The position numbers were made by a program, and so were the translations under genes. The notes under the pieces are model-generated. The model saw only the letters and a program-made list of their open reading frames with translations. It had not been told where the DNA came from and ran no database searches. Positions 21,439 to 29,952 of a DNA stretch of 64,000 bases are shown piece after piece (the first letter of the stretch is position 1; every line of letters begins with the position of its first letter). Source of the DNA: Lachnospiraceae bacterium (GTDB lineage Bacteria; Bacillota; Clostridia; Lachnospirales; Lachnospiraceae); NCBI GenBank assembly GCA_017427415.1, contig JAFRSU010000016.1, positions 56,156-120,155 on the forward strand, read 5' to 3'.

Positions 21439-23370
21439 ATGTTCAAGAGGATTAAAGAACTGAACAGGGAACATCCGGTGGGATCCGTTTTTTTCAGATA
21501 TGTTTTACTATGGCTGATAATATGCATAGCCTTAACGGCATGGCTTGGTAATGACCGGATTGAGACAGCTGCGAAAAATACAAGCCGGCGATTAAAGAAA
21601 AATATTGATGAAAGTATGGAGTCTGTCAGAAAATTTGTGCTTTCCTCCGGATCAAATGCAGAAAAAAAGGAAGAACTGTTAAAGAAATGCATGGAAAGCA
21701 TATTATCGGATGTTCAGAAATATACCGAAGGGAAAGTATATGGATACTATCGGGTTGCAGAATATAATGAAGAACATATAACAAATCTGAAGTTAGATAT
21801 ATCATCTGCAGACACTGATAAAAACGATCTGAACGGGGATATGGTTTCTTCTAACCCGGAAGTGACTCTTGTGTTGAAAGAAGGGGATGAAGTTTCTTAT
21901 CTTACATGTCCTTACTGGTTTTGGTTTGGCGATGTGTACGATGAAACACAGAATTTATATGATCAGGATTTTTTTGTGTCAGATGCTTTTAGTGTATATC
22001 TGACGAAAGGATATCGTAAAGGAGATGAATTCAGACCATGGATAGCTAATATCAAAGGGTATGGCAGGTCTGATAAGGTTGAGAGGTTTTGTGAGACGGA
22101 TGTAATATGTAGTTTAGGTAATGGCCCGTATTGGATCCCTGAAGATTTTGAGGATGGGGAGATAGAAAACTTAAGCAGTGACAATAATATGATATTGATA
22201 CCTTCATACTATTATATTATATATCCAAACCAGCTTACCGAGTCCGAAATGATCGCAGAAAGTCTGGATAGTTACGGAGATAAAGCTGCAAGATATTTTA
22301 CATATCTTTGCTATTGTTGGGATTCGTGGTCTTTGCATCCAAATGAATACTTTAATCTGGAGTCTTTGGAGCATCGCTTTTTGACGCATCTGATCGGTGA
22401 AGATGATCCTTCTGCATTCGGATTTGGTAATTATGAAGTATTGCAGCTTAAAAAAGACGGCAATCCATATTCAGGCTTTAAGGTACCTTTTTCAGAGTTA
22501 AAAGGTGATCTTTCTCTTGAATACTATAATATATTGGGAGGAGCAGACGGCGAAAAATTAAGAGTAATGTTTTTCTGCATCATTAAAAACGGTCTTGGCA
22601 GGGAAATGGAGGAGTTTTACAGATCCATGCTCCCGGTATACATAGGCTTGGCGGTATTCTTCCTGTTCCTTGCATGGTACTGGCTAAAGCATTTTTATTC
22701 ACTCGAGGGGAAAAGCCGTTTCCATAAATCCCTGATCAATTCCATGGCGCATGACTTAAAGACACCTCTTATGATCATGCAGGGATTTAGTGAAAATCTG
22801 AAAGATGATATCCATCGCGAAAAACACGGTTATTATGCAGAGCAGATAGTTGAGAATGCGGAGTACTTAAACGGCTTGATAAATAAGAATCTTGATGTAT
22901 CAAATAAAGCGGCTACGGATCTGGATAAAAATGAAACAGTCCATCTCTCGGAGCTGGTAAAAAAGGCAGAAAAGAGGTACAAGGAAAGACTTGAGGATAA
23001 AAACCTTAAGATCAAACAGGAAGGGGTTAGCTTCCTTGAAGGAGACCCCGAGATAATCGGGATTATGATGGATAATCTTATAAGCAACGCCATAAAATAT
23101 TCATTCGATGGGGAGACCATAGAGGTATTTGGAGATATCAAGTATTTTACGATAAAGAATAAAGCGGAGCTTCATTATAATAAGAATCTCAAACACCTGT
23201 TGGATCCTTTGGAGATGGGAGACGAGAGCCGTACTGCGGGTTCCGGCACAGGACTCGGACTTTCCATAGCAAACGGTATAGCACAGGAATGCGGTTGGAG
23301 ACTGAAGCTCTCATATGATAGAGTTAATAAGATATTTACCTGTAAGGTGATTTTGAGAAAATGGTTGTAA
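21439..23370 (+). CDS. Sensor histidine kinase with large extracytoplasmic domain
   Basis: 643 residues. Membrane segments lie at about 17-37 and 396-416, leaving an extracellular sensor domain of about 350 residues without a family I recognise. The HisKA box has H438 in NSMAHDLKTPLMIMQ, then N-box (MMDNLISNAIKYS) and GTGLGLSIANGIAQ, with a VILRKWL end. N-terminus, juxtamembrane region and C-terminus are closely similar to the protein encoded just upstream, so the pair arose by tandem duplication. The response regulator at 23461 is the likely partner. The three genes probably form one unit between two similar terminators. Confidence 0.92.
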   Translation: MFKRIKELNREHPVGSVFFRYVLLWLIICIALTAWLGNDRIETAAKNTSRRLKKNIDESMESVRKFVLSSGSNAEKKEELLKKCMESILSDVQKYTEGKVYGYYRVAEYNEEHITNLKLDISSADTDKNDLNGDMVSSNPEVTLVLKEGDEVSYLTCPYWFWFGDVYDETQNLYDQDFFVSDAFSVYLTKGYRKGDEFRPWIANIKGYGRSDKVERFCETDVICSLGNGPYWIPEDFEDGEIENLSSDNNMILIPSYYYIIYPNQLTESEMIAESLDSYGDKAARYFTYLCYCWDSWSLHPNEYFNLESLEHRFLTHLIGEDDPSAFGFGNYEVLQLKKDGNPYSGFKVPFSELKGDLSLEYYNILGGADGEKLRVMFFCIIKNGLGREMEEFYRSMLPVYIGLAVFFLFLAWYWLKHFYSLEGKSRFHKSLINSMAHDLKTPLMIMQGFSENLKDDIHREKHGYYAEQIVENAEYLNGLINKNLDVSNKAATDLDKNETVHLSELVKKAEKRYKERLEDKNLKIKQEGVSFLEGDPEIIGIMMDNLISNAIKYSFDGETIEVFGDIKYFTIKNKAELHYNKNLKHLLDPLEMGDESRTAGSGTGLGLSIANGIAQECGWRLKLSYDRVNKIFTCKVILRKWL

Positions 23371-23460
23371 TAGGCATACATCTTCTGGTATAATTTATTT
23401 ACCGGATTGACTATAGACAGTTTTTATCAGATTATAACCGATATTTTTAGAGGTGAAAAG

Positions 23461-24138
23461 ATGCAGTCTCATATTTTGTTGGTTGAAGACGATCCGAAGA
23501 TCCGAGAGGCCATCATTGATTATTTTTCCGAGAAGGCCCCGGAATATACGATGGATATCGCCAAGTCGGGTCTGGAAGGACTTAATAAAATAGAAGAAAA
23601 CAATTACGATCTGATCCTTTTGGATGTGATGCTGCCGCAGATGAGCGGATTTGACCTTATCGTAAAAATACGAAAGAGTATGGATGTACCGGTGATATTT
23701 ATGACCGCGCGCACCAGCGAAGAAGACAGATTATACGGATATGAGCTTGGGTGTGATGATTATGTATGCAAGCCGTTTTCGATAGCCGAGCTTCTGGCCA
23801 AGGTCAATGCACTTATCAAGCGTTCAAAAGGTACAGTGCTCGATGACATATTGGTATGCGGTAATATACAGCTTCATAAACGTGCACTTACCGTAAGGGT
23901 AGCGGGAGAAGAGATAGAACTGCCCCCTAAGGAGCTTAAAATGCTATCGGTGCTTATGGAGCGTCCGGGCTGGACGTTTTCAAGGGATACTTTGCTTGAC
24001 TTGGTATGGGGAAGGGATTTCTTCGGTAATGACAGGGTGGTTGATAACCATATCAAGAAGCTCCGTAAGAACCTGAAGAGTGCCGGCGCACAGATCAAGA
24101 CAGTATTTGTTAAAGGGTATAAAATTATGGAGGAGTAA
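23461..24138 (+). CDS. OmpR/PhoB-type response regulator
   Basis: 225 residues. The receiver has ILLVEDDPK, D55 in LILLDVMLPQ and the Lys in DDYVCKPFS. The C-terminal winged helix has LPPKELKMLSVLMERPGWTF and the VVDNHIKKLRKNLK recognition region. The start at 23461 follows GAGGTG and fits the receiver's first strand; an upstream in-frame ATG would add 18 unrelated residues. It is the likely output of the active kinase at 21439 and the pseudokinase at 19860. Confidence 0.94.
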   Translation: MQSHILLVEDDPKIREAIIDYFSEKAPEYTMDIAKSGLEGLNKIEENNYDLILLDVMLPQMSGFDLIVKIRKSMDVPVIFMTARTSEEDRLYGYELGCDDYVCKPFSIAELLAKVNALIKRSKGTVLDDILVCGNIQLHKRALTVRVAGEEIELPPKELKMLSVLMERPGWTFSRDTLLDLVWGRDFFGNDRVVDNHIKKLRKNLKSAGAQIKTVFVKGYKIMEE

Positions 24139-24140
24139 AA

Positions 24141-24176
24141 CGGTTTCATGCCTTGCGGTGTGAAACCGCTTTTTTT
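24141..24176 (+). terminator. Intrinsic terminator after the response regulator
   Basis: CGGTTTCA / TGAAACCG stem with loop TGCCTTGCGGTG, then seven T. It matches the hairpin at 19639 at 25 of 28 positions, loop included. Confidence 0.92.
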
Positions 24177-24303
24177 ACTTCTTACCTCCGAAAATTTACC
24201 TCTTGGCATTTATCTATTTACAAATTAAAACCTATCAAGTATAGTAAACTCATCAAAAGCGATCATAGAATAATGATGATAGTTTGACGCTCCGGAGAAA
24301 AAA

Positions 24304-24768
24304 ATGAAAATACGTGTAGAAATAGATCCTTCTTATGGGAATGAGGAAGAAGTGGTCATCCGGTGCAATACATTATCTGAGGAAGTCATGATGCTTCAAA
24401 AACAATTGTCGGGGATAGTAAGCGATAAGCTGAAACTCGAAGTCTATAAAGGAGATACGGTCCTGTATCTCTCTTTGGATGAGATATTGTTTTTGGAGAC
24501 CACGGAAAGCTTCCTTGCGGTACATACGACAAAAGAAATATATACCGCCAAAGAGAGACTGTATGCACTGGAAGAACTGCTTCCGACATCGTTTGTAAGG
24601 ATATCAAAATCGGCTATAGCCAATATAACAAATATCAGGTCGGTAAAGAGGAATATAACGGGGCCTTCCGAGATAGAATTTAACGGAACGGTAAAAAGGG
24701 CCTATGCTTCCAGGAATTACTTAAAGCAGCTCATGAACAGACTTGAAGAAAAGAGGATAAATAAATGA
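24304..24768 (+). CDS. LytTR-type DNA-binding protein
   Basis: 154 residues. There is no receiver domain; the N-terminal 50 residues are a short region of unknown fold. The LytTR DNA-binding domain follows (GDTVLYLSLDEILFLETTE ... TAKERLYALEELLPTSFVRI ... SKSAIANITNIRSV). Stand-alone LytTR proteins of this size typically occur with a small membrane protein gene and autoregulate. Here the next gene starts inside the stop codon (ATGA at 24765), so the two are translationally coupled. Confidence 0.9.
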   Translation: MKIRVEIDPSYGNEEEVVIRCNTLSEEVMMLQKQLSGIVSDKLKLEVYKGDTVLYLSLDEILFLETTESFLAVHTTKEIYTAKERLYALEELLPTSFVRISKSAIANITNIRSVKRNITGPSEIEFNGTVKRAYASRNYLKQLMNRLEEKRINK

Positions 24769-25610
24769 AAGCAAGAAGAATGATGCTTGGAATAGGACTG
24801 CTTGCACTTGCAGGCGGAATAGTCGGCAGGAAGCTTGGGATCATACCCGATCTTCCCATAGGTAAAATGATATTATGCGGTATAGCAGGTGTTCTTGCAG
24901 TAGACGGGATCCGCCATAAAAACTTTTTCCTTATGCTTTTGCCGTTAGCGTTTATAGCACATATAGCAAGTAATTATCTTGGGATATTTACGGGCTTCGG
25001 ATTTGCCGGAATCATGGGTGTGGCTGCACTTGCAGCAGCAGGCCTGACCTTTATATGCGGCAGCGGTAACAGAAAATCCATAGGAAGCAGAAGTAACGGC
25101 GGATATATAAATGACTGGTCACCGAATGGCGGGCAAGGCGGCCAGGGCGGCCAAGGAGGCGGTCAGGGTGGCCAGGGCGGTAAAGGAGGACTTCCCGGAT
25201 TTTTAAGGGGAGAGGTCGGTCCTGTCAAAGAGGAAGGTTCAGTTCAGGAAAACTTCGGTACTCCGACCGATGACGGAGAGGATATCGTGATATCCAACAG
25301 CTTCGGAAAGCTCACAAGATATCTTCATTCATCAAATCTTAAGAGAGTAAAAATAGATAACGGCTTCGGTAACTGTATCGTATACTACGATAACGTATAT
25401 GTGGATGAGAACGGCTCACGTTTGGAGATCGGAAACGGGTTCGGACAGGTAAATGTGTATATTCCTCCTTTTTACAGATTCCGCATGAAGCAGGATAACG
25501 GTTTCGGTTCCATAAACGTATTCGGTAACTGCAGCATGGATCCCAATGCTCCCCTGATCGATGCCAAGATCGACAACGGCATGGGTAAGGTAAATATATA
25601 TTTCGGGTAA
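24765..25610 (+). CDS. LiaF-like membrane protein with Gly-rich linker
   Basis: 281 residues. Three or four hydrophobic segments occupy the first 95 residues, as in the N-terminal domain of LiaF-type proteins. They are followed by a low-complexity Gly/Gln linker (GGQGGQGGQGGGQGGQGG, about 121-142). The C-terminal 110 residues are a repeating beta-rich domain (NSFGKLTRY, DNGFGNCIVYYDNV, GNGFGQVNVYIP, DNGFGSINVFG, DNGMGKVNIYFG) like the LiaF C-terminal (cell-wall stress response) domain. It is coupled to the LytTR gene, and probably modulates it; this last point is inference. Confidence 0.8.
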   Translation: MKARRMMLGIGLLALAGGIVGRKLGIIPDLPIGKMILCGIAGVLAVDGIRHKNFFLMLLPLAFIAHIASNYLGIFTGFGFAGIMGVAALAAAGLTFICGSGNRKSIGSRSNGGYINDWSPNGGQGGQGGQGGGQGGQGGKGGLPGFLRGEVGPVKEEGSVQENFGTPTDDGEDIVISNSFGKLTRYLHSSNLKRVKIDNGFGNCIVYYDNVYVDENGSRLEIGNGFGQVNVYIPPFYRFRMKQDNGFGSINVFGNCSMDPNAPLIDAKIDNGMGKVNIYFG

Positions 25611-25619
25611 AAAAAGTCC

Positions 25620-25648
25620 TTGACATTTCGTTTGGTTAGATGTATGAT
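25620..25648 (+). promoter_or_regulatory. Promoter of the serC-serA T-box transcript
   Basis: TTGACA (25620-25625) and TATGAT (25643-25648) with a 17-base spacer, ten bases after the preceding stop codon. Confidence 0.8.
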
Positions 25649-25654
25649 AGCGCT

Positions 25655-25892
25655 AAAGTTTCAGCGATGATGAAAGCTACGATTCAAAAGTGCTTTTCAG
25701 AGAGCTGCCGGACGGTGCGAGGCAGTAAGGGCTTGGATCACTCCACTTTCGGAGCTGCCGGCGAGGAGTCGGAGGGAGACGACCTCTATATCGTCATAAG
25801 AGATGTCATGATTTATGATAATTTGGGTGGCACCGCGGAATATTATTGATTTTCGCCCCATATATGTGTATGCATATATGGGGTTATTTTTT
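25655..25892 (+). promoter_or_regulatory. T-box riboswitch (predicted serine-specific) before serC
   Basis: The conserved T-box sequence GGGTGGCACCGCGG is at 25825-25838, where uncharged tRNA binds through its CCA end. Upstream, AGAGAGCTGCCG and GGTGCGAGGCAG at about 25699-25726 fit the stem I bulge and distal loop. TCC at 25742-25744, followed by ACTTTCGGAGC, is the likely specifier codon (Ser). A terminator hairpin ends the leader. Low charged tRNA-Ser should favour antitermination and serine synthesis. The specifier assignment was made by eye; the class is certain, the codon less so. Confidence 0.9.
25856..25892 (+). terminator. Regulated terminator of the T-box leader
   Basis: CCCCATATATG / CATATATGGGG stem followed by a T-rich stretch. 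It would compete with the antiterminator that contains the T-box sequence at 25825-25838. Confidence 0.85.
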
Positions 25893-25950
25893 GTACAATT
25901 TGCAGTCGCCAAAAGATGAGCGCTGCCCTATATAAAGGAGGATTATTAAA

Positions 25951-27033
25951 ATGGCAAGAGTTTTCAATTTTTCAGCAGGTCCCGCAATGATGCCCCTGCC
26001 CGTACTCGAGGAGATCGCAAAAGAGGTAGTTGATTACCGTGGCTGCGGTATGAGCGTTATGGAAATGTCCCATCGTTCCAAGGTATATCAGCAGATCATA
26101 GATGAGGCTGAGGCTGATCTTCGTGACCTTATGGGTATCCCGGATAATTATAAGGTTCTCTTTGTACAGGGCGGAGCTACACTTGAGTTCGCTATGATCC
26201 CTATGAACCTTATGAAGAACGGCGTAGCAGATTATATCGTTACCGGTGCATGGTCAAAGAAGGCTGCTTCTGAGGCTAAGAAGTACGGTAAGGTAAATGT
26301 TATCGCTAGTAGCGAAGACAAGAATTACAGCTATATCCCCGATGTATCTGACCTTCATATAGACGATGATGCTGATTATGTATATATCTGTGAGAACGAG
26401 ACCATCCATGGTACTACATATAAGGAGCTTCCCAACACAAAGGGTAAGATATTAGTATCTGACCAGTCTTCAATGTTCTTAAGCAAGCCCGTTGATGTAA
26501 CAAAGTACGGTCTTATCTACGGCGGCGTACAGAAGAACGTAGGTCCTGCAGGTCTTGCAATCATTATCATCCGTGAGGACCTTATCCGTGAGGATCTCCC
26601 TGACTTTGTACCTACATACTGCAGATTCGATACTCATGCTAAGAACGGTTCTATGTACAATACACCTAACTGCTGGGCTATCTATGTATGCGGTAAGGTA
26701 TTTAAGTACTTAAAGAGCTTAGGCGGACTTGAGGCTATGAACGAGATCAATAAGAAGAAGGCAGCTATCCTTTATGATTATCTTGATTCAAGCAAGCTCT
26801 TCAAGGGTACTGTAGAGAAGGAGTACAGATCACTTATGAACGTACCTTTCGTAACAGGCGATGCAGATAAGGATGCAGCAGTAGTAGCAGCTACAAAGGC
26901 AGCAGGCTTCGATAACCTTAAAGGCCACAGAAGCGTTGGCGGTCTCCGTGCTTCCATCTACAATGCTATGCCTATCGAAGGTGTTCAGGCACTTGTTGAT
27001 TTCTTAAAGGATTACGAAGCAAAGAACGCTTAA
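25951..27033 (+). CDS. serC: Phosphoserine aminotransferase
   Basis: 360 residues, normal length. The PLP enzyme makes 3-phosphoserine from 3-phosphohydroxypyruvate with glutamate, the second step of serine synthesis. The start NFSAGPAMMPLPVLEE, GMSVMEMSHRS, the substrate-binding GGATLEF and the Lys that binds PLP in YGGVQKNVGPAGL are all present; HRSVGGLRASIYNAMP is the C-terminal signature. AAAGGAGG precedes the ATG. It is first in an operon with serA under T-box control and its codon use is highly biased. Confidence 0.97.
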   Translation: MARVFNFSAGPAMMPLPVLEEIAKEVVDYRGCGMSVMEMSHRSKVYQQIIDEAEADLRDLMGIPDNYKVLFVQGGATLEFAMIPMNLMKNGVADYIVTGAWSKKAASEAKKYGKVNVIASSEDKNYSYIPDVSDLHIDDDADYVYICENETIHGTTYKELPNTKGKILVSDQSSMFLSKPVDVTKYGLIYGGVQKNVGPAGLAIIIIREDLIREDLPDFVPTYCRFDTHAKNGSMYNTPNCWAIYVCGKVFKYLKSLGGLEAMNEINKKKAAILYDYLDSSKLFKGTVEKEYRSLMNVPFVTGDADKDAAVVAATKAAGFDNLKGHRSVGGLRASIYNAMPIEGVQALVDFLKDYEAKNA

Positions 27034-27045
27034 AGATTAACAGGG

Positions 27046-27110
27046 GTGTCATCCTGAGGAACAACGTTCCGAAGGATCTGTAAAGATTCTTCGCTTCGCT
27101 CAGAATGACA
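27046..27110. repeat. GTCATCCTGAGG / CTCAGAATGAC dispersed inverted repeat between serC and serA
   Basis: Forward arm GTGTCATCCTGAGGAACAAC to CGAAGGATCT, then reverse arm AAGATTCTTCGCTTCGCTC to AGAATGACA. The two arms can fold into a long imperfect hairpin in the serC-serA mRNA. Same family as 10381-10503 and 63082-63116. Confidence 0.8.
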
Positions 27111-27135
27111 AATAATAGAGATTGGAGATAAAGAT

Positions 27136-28302
27136 ATGTTCAAGGTTAATTGCTTAAATAAGATTTCACCTGTCGGAATGGCTAACCTTACCGACAACTA
27201 TACAGTAACAGAGAATTTTGATGAGGCTGATATCGTACTCGTTCGTTCGGCAGCTATGCATGAGATGCAGTTCCCTAAGACCCTCAAGGCTATCGCACGT
27301 GCCGGTGCCGGCGTAAACAATATCCCGCTTGACCGCTGTGCAGATGAGAACATCGTAGTATTCAATACTCCCGGTGCAAATGCAAATGCTGTTAAGGAGC
27401 TTGCTATCGCTGCTATGCTTCTGGCTTCACGTGATATCGTAGGCGGTATCAACTGGGTACAGACCGTTAAGGATGACGAGACGGTCGCTAAGCTCGTAGA
27501 AAAAGGAAAGAGCAAATTTGCAGGAACCGAGATTAAGGGTAAGACCCTCGGTATCATCGGACTTGGCGCTATCGGCGGACCTCTCGGTAACGCAGCACTC
27601 GGACTTGGAATGAAGGTTATCGGCTTCGATCCCTTCTTAAGCGACGCTGCTAAGGCAGCTCTTGATCCCGCTATCGAGATAGTAGGAAGCCGTGATGAGA
27701 TCTACAAGAATGCAGATTTCATCTCAGTACATACTCCTCTTATCGACGATCCCGATCCCGAGAAGAATACAAAGAAGATGATCAACGCTGAAAAGATCGC
27801 TCTTATGAAGGACGGCGTTATCGTACTTAACTTAGCTCGTGACCTTCTTGTTGATGATGAGGCTATGAAGGCTGCACTTGAGAGCGGCAAGGTACGTAAG
27901 TATGTTACAGACTTCCCGAACCCCGCATCCGCTAATATGGCAGGCGCTATCGCTATCCCTCACCTCGGAGCATCCACAGAAGAGGCAGAAGATAACTGTG
28001 CAGCTATGGCAGTTAAGCAGGTAGTTGACTATGTAGAGAACGGAAACATCATCAACTCAGTAAACTACCCCAGAGTAGACCTTGGTGCAAAGACAGGCGT
28101 AAGAATCGCAGTACGTTACGATGCAGAAGCTATCGCTGATATCGTAACAGAAGTTAACGGTGTTGGTCTTGTTATCAACGCAGTTAAGGACGGCAAGCGT
28201 GGCAAAGTAGGCTACTGCCTTATCGATGCAAAGGAAGCAGCTGCAAGTGCAGTTGATGCTATCAAGGCAATAGCAGGTGTACGTAAGGTAGATGTACTTT
28301 GA
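27136..28302 (+). CDS. serA: D-3-phosphoglycerate dehydrogenase
   Basis: 388 residues, the first step of serine synthesis (3-phosphoglycerate to 3-phosphohydroxypyruvate with NAD). The Rossmann motif GLGAIGGPLGNAALGLG and the following acidic residue in GFDPF bind NAD. Catalytic residues are in the Arg region (LNLARDLLVDDEA) and IPHLGASTEEAEDN. The C-terminal 60 residues look like a shortened ACT-type regulatory domain (ADIVTEVNGVGLVINAV), shorter than in E. coli SerA. It lies 102 bases after serC with a repeat between them; no serB is nearby. Confidence 0.95.
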   Translation: MFKVNCLNKISPVGMANLTDNYTVTENFDEADIVLVRSAAMHEMQFPKTLKAIARAGAGVNNIPLDRCADENIVVFNTPGANANAVKELAIAAMLLASRDIVGGINWVQTVKDDETVAKLVEKGKSKFAGTEIKGKTLGIIGLGAIGGPLGNAALGLGMKVIGFDPFLSDAAKAALDPAIEIVGSRDEIYKNADFISVHTPLIDDPDPEKNTKKMINAEKIALMKDGVIVLNLARDLLVDDEAMKAALESGKVRKYVTDFPNPASANMAGAIAIPHLGASTEEAEDNCAAMAVKQVVDYVENGNIINSVNYPRVDLGAKTGVRIAVRYDAEAIADIVTEVNGVGLVINAVKDGKRGKVGYCLIDAKEAAASAVDAIKAIAGVRKVDVL

Positions 28303-28336
28303 CCTGAAAACGGATTTTAAATGCATACATAAAAAA

Positions 28337-28369
28337 GAAGCCCATGGGATATGATCTCATGGGCTTTTT
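28337..28369. terminator. Bidirectional terminator between serA and the convergent GT-C gene
   Basis: AGCCCATG / CATGGGCT stem with T run on the + side and an A run (28331-28336) that gives a T run for the - strand transcript. Confidence 0.88.
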
Positions 28370-28428
28370 GTTGGCTGTAACGGTGACGTAAAAAATGGTA
28401 AGATCCTAAAGCAGAAGATGTTAACGCT

Positions 28429-29916
28429 TTATTTTGATATCTTATATATTTCCAGCTGTTTGACGGTCCTGATCAGAGTATAGTGCTCTGAAATAAGGTC
28501 TTCGATATAAGCCTTGATCTCGCTGTCTTTACCGGTCACTATGATCTTGGTTTCAAGTTTCCGCATATCCGCTAAAAATTCTTCTTTTCTTTCGGGGTCG
28601 ATCAATAATATAGGTTTCTGATACGAGTATCTGGAGGACGCCTCTCTGTGGGATAACAGGTAAATGATATCGTTGATCCCGAGTACGATTATTTTGTCGT
28701 TTTCATCTGAATTTGCCACAACGATATCGGATACTTCCTTAGCTTCCGTAAACTCTTCGGTCCTGTACATTCCGGTCACTTTTTTTACAAGTGACTCTAA
28801 TGAGATGCCTATGACTGTAAGTCCTACGATACACAGTACCAGGGCAGCACATACACCTATAAGCAGTTTTGCTTTATGCTTGAATATCTTTAGTTGTGTT
28901 ATGTGTTCGGAGGTAAACGCTTTGGAAAACGCATATACTGCGATAGGACAAAATATCATTCCGTAATGCAGATATCTCTGGCCGGCCATGCACTCCATAA
29001 GGATCGATAAGAATAACGCGGCTAAACACAGCAGGTCAAGGAGTTTTTTATCCTTAAATCCTACAATTGCCAGGATGCATATACTAAGAAGCACCGGCGG
29101 GGTCATCATAAAGATGACAACGGCCTTTACGATATTTATGAGGGTACCGTTCCCGGGATAACTGCTGTAAAGGATGTTGAATGAAAAGTAATCTTCGATA
29201 AACGGTTTAAATGCGCCGCCGGCGATAAGCCAGATCATTATCGGAAGTACTATTATGCATACACCGGTCAGGAACCATAGGATGAATCTGCCGATCCTTT
29301 GCGGCTTTTTGTCTTTGATACATTTTATAAGTACTCCGATGCACATTACGATCCATAATGAGATCATATTGAGACGCAGTAAGCATACGGCACCGAAGCA
29401 AATCCCGCTGGCTATAAGCTTAAGATTACTTATTTCCTTATCCGTAAAGAAGAGTACAAAAATATAAAGCTGGATCATTATGAATAAGCAGGCATACTCT
29501 TCGACAAAGTTACCGCCTTCGAAATAAAGAGCCATTGAAAGCATACATAAGAGAACGACTATTAATGACTTGGTATTATTACAGCCGACCAGCTTAGCTG
29601 TCTTATAGGCAAATAAAAAGATAACGGATAAAGTGATAAGCTCGATAAACCAGACCCCCAAGGGATCATGGATCAACTGGCCCAAAGCATCGATCAGGTA
29701 GATCAAGGGGCCTTTATGATCGAAAGTGTCCCTGTAGGGCATGCCGCCATGACGAATCACTCCCGCAACGTAGTTAAAAACCGAGGAATCAACACCGGTA
29801 TTTCTCGGCAGGAAGGGATTGTTGGTAGCGGTAAAGGACAAAAGTACGGCACATATAAAAATACATACGTATACAACAGATTTCTTAGTTTCCAATAGGT
29901 TGCCAAGCTTTTTCAT
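28429..29916 (-). CDS. Polytopic membrane protein, probable GT-C type glycosyltransferase
   Basis: 495 residues with about ten hydrophobic segments and a C-terminal soluble part of about 100 residues. The first external loop has GVDSSVFNYVAGVIRHGGMP followed by YRDTFDHKGP. The D-S/F-D pattern after the first segment fits the acidic catalytic loop of lipid-linked-sugar GT-C (GT39/ArnT-like) enzymes. The acceptor is unknown. It is transcribed with, or just downstream of, trxB on the same strand (36-base gap), although the functions are unrelated. Confidence 0.7.
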   Translation of the reverse strand: MKKLGNLLETKKSVVYVCIFICAVLLSFTATNNPFLPRNTGVDSSVFNYVAGVIRHGGMPYRDTFDHKGPLIYLIDALGQLIHDPLGVWFIELITLSVIFLFAYKTAKLVGCNNTKSLIVVLLCMLSMALYFEGGNFVEEYACLFIMIQLYIFVLFFTDKEISNLKLIASGICFGAVCLLRLNMISLWIVMCIGVLIKCIKDKKPQRIGRFILWFLTGVCIIVLPIMIWLIAGGAFKPFIEDYFSFNILYSSYPGNGTLINIVKAVVIFMMTPPVLLSICILAIVGFKDKKLLDLLCLAALFLSILMECMAGQRYLHYGMIFCPIAVYAFSKAFTSEHITQLKIFKHKAKLLIGVCAALVLCIVGLTVIGISLESLVKKVTGMYRTEEFTEAKEVSDIVVANSDENDKIIVLGINDIIYLLSHREASSRYSYQKPILLIDPERKEEFLADMRKLETKIIVTGKDSEIKAYIEDLISEHYTLIRTVKQLEIYKISK

Positions 29917-29952
29917 AGGATGTTCTCCGATATTACTTTGGTATAGAAGCAG

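Noticed and set aside
25125..25190. Tandem GGCCAGGGCGG-like DNA repeat as a CRISPR or minisatellite
   Set aside because: It encodes the in-frame Gly/Gln linker of the LiaF-like protein; there are no spacers.
25640..25849. Open frame of 69 codons before serC
   Set aside because: It lies completely inside the T-box leader with its conserved GGTGGCACCGCGG sequence, so it is RNA structure rather than protein.
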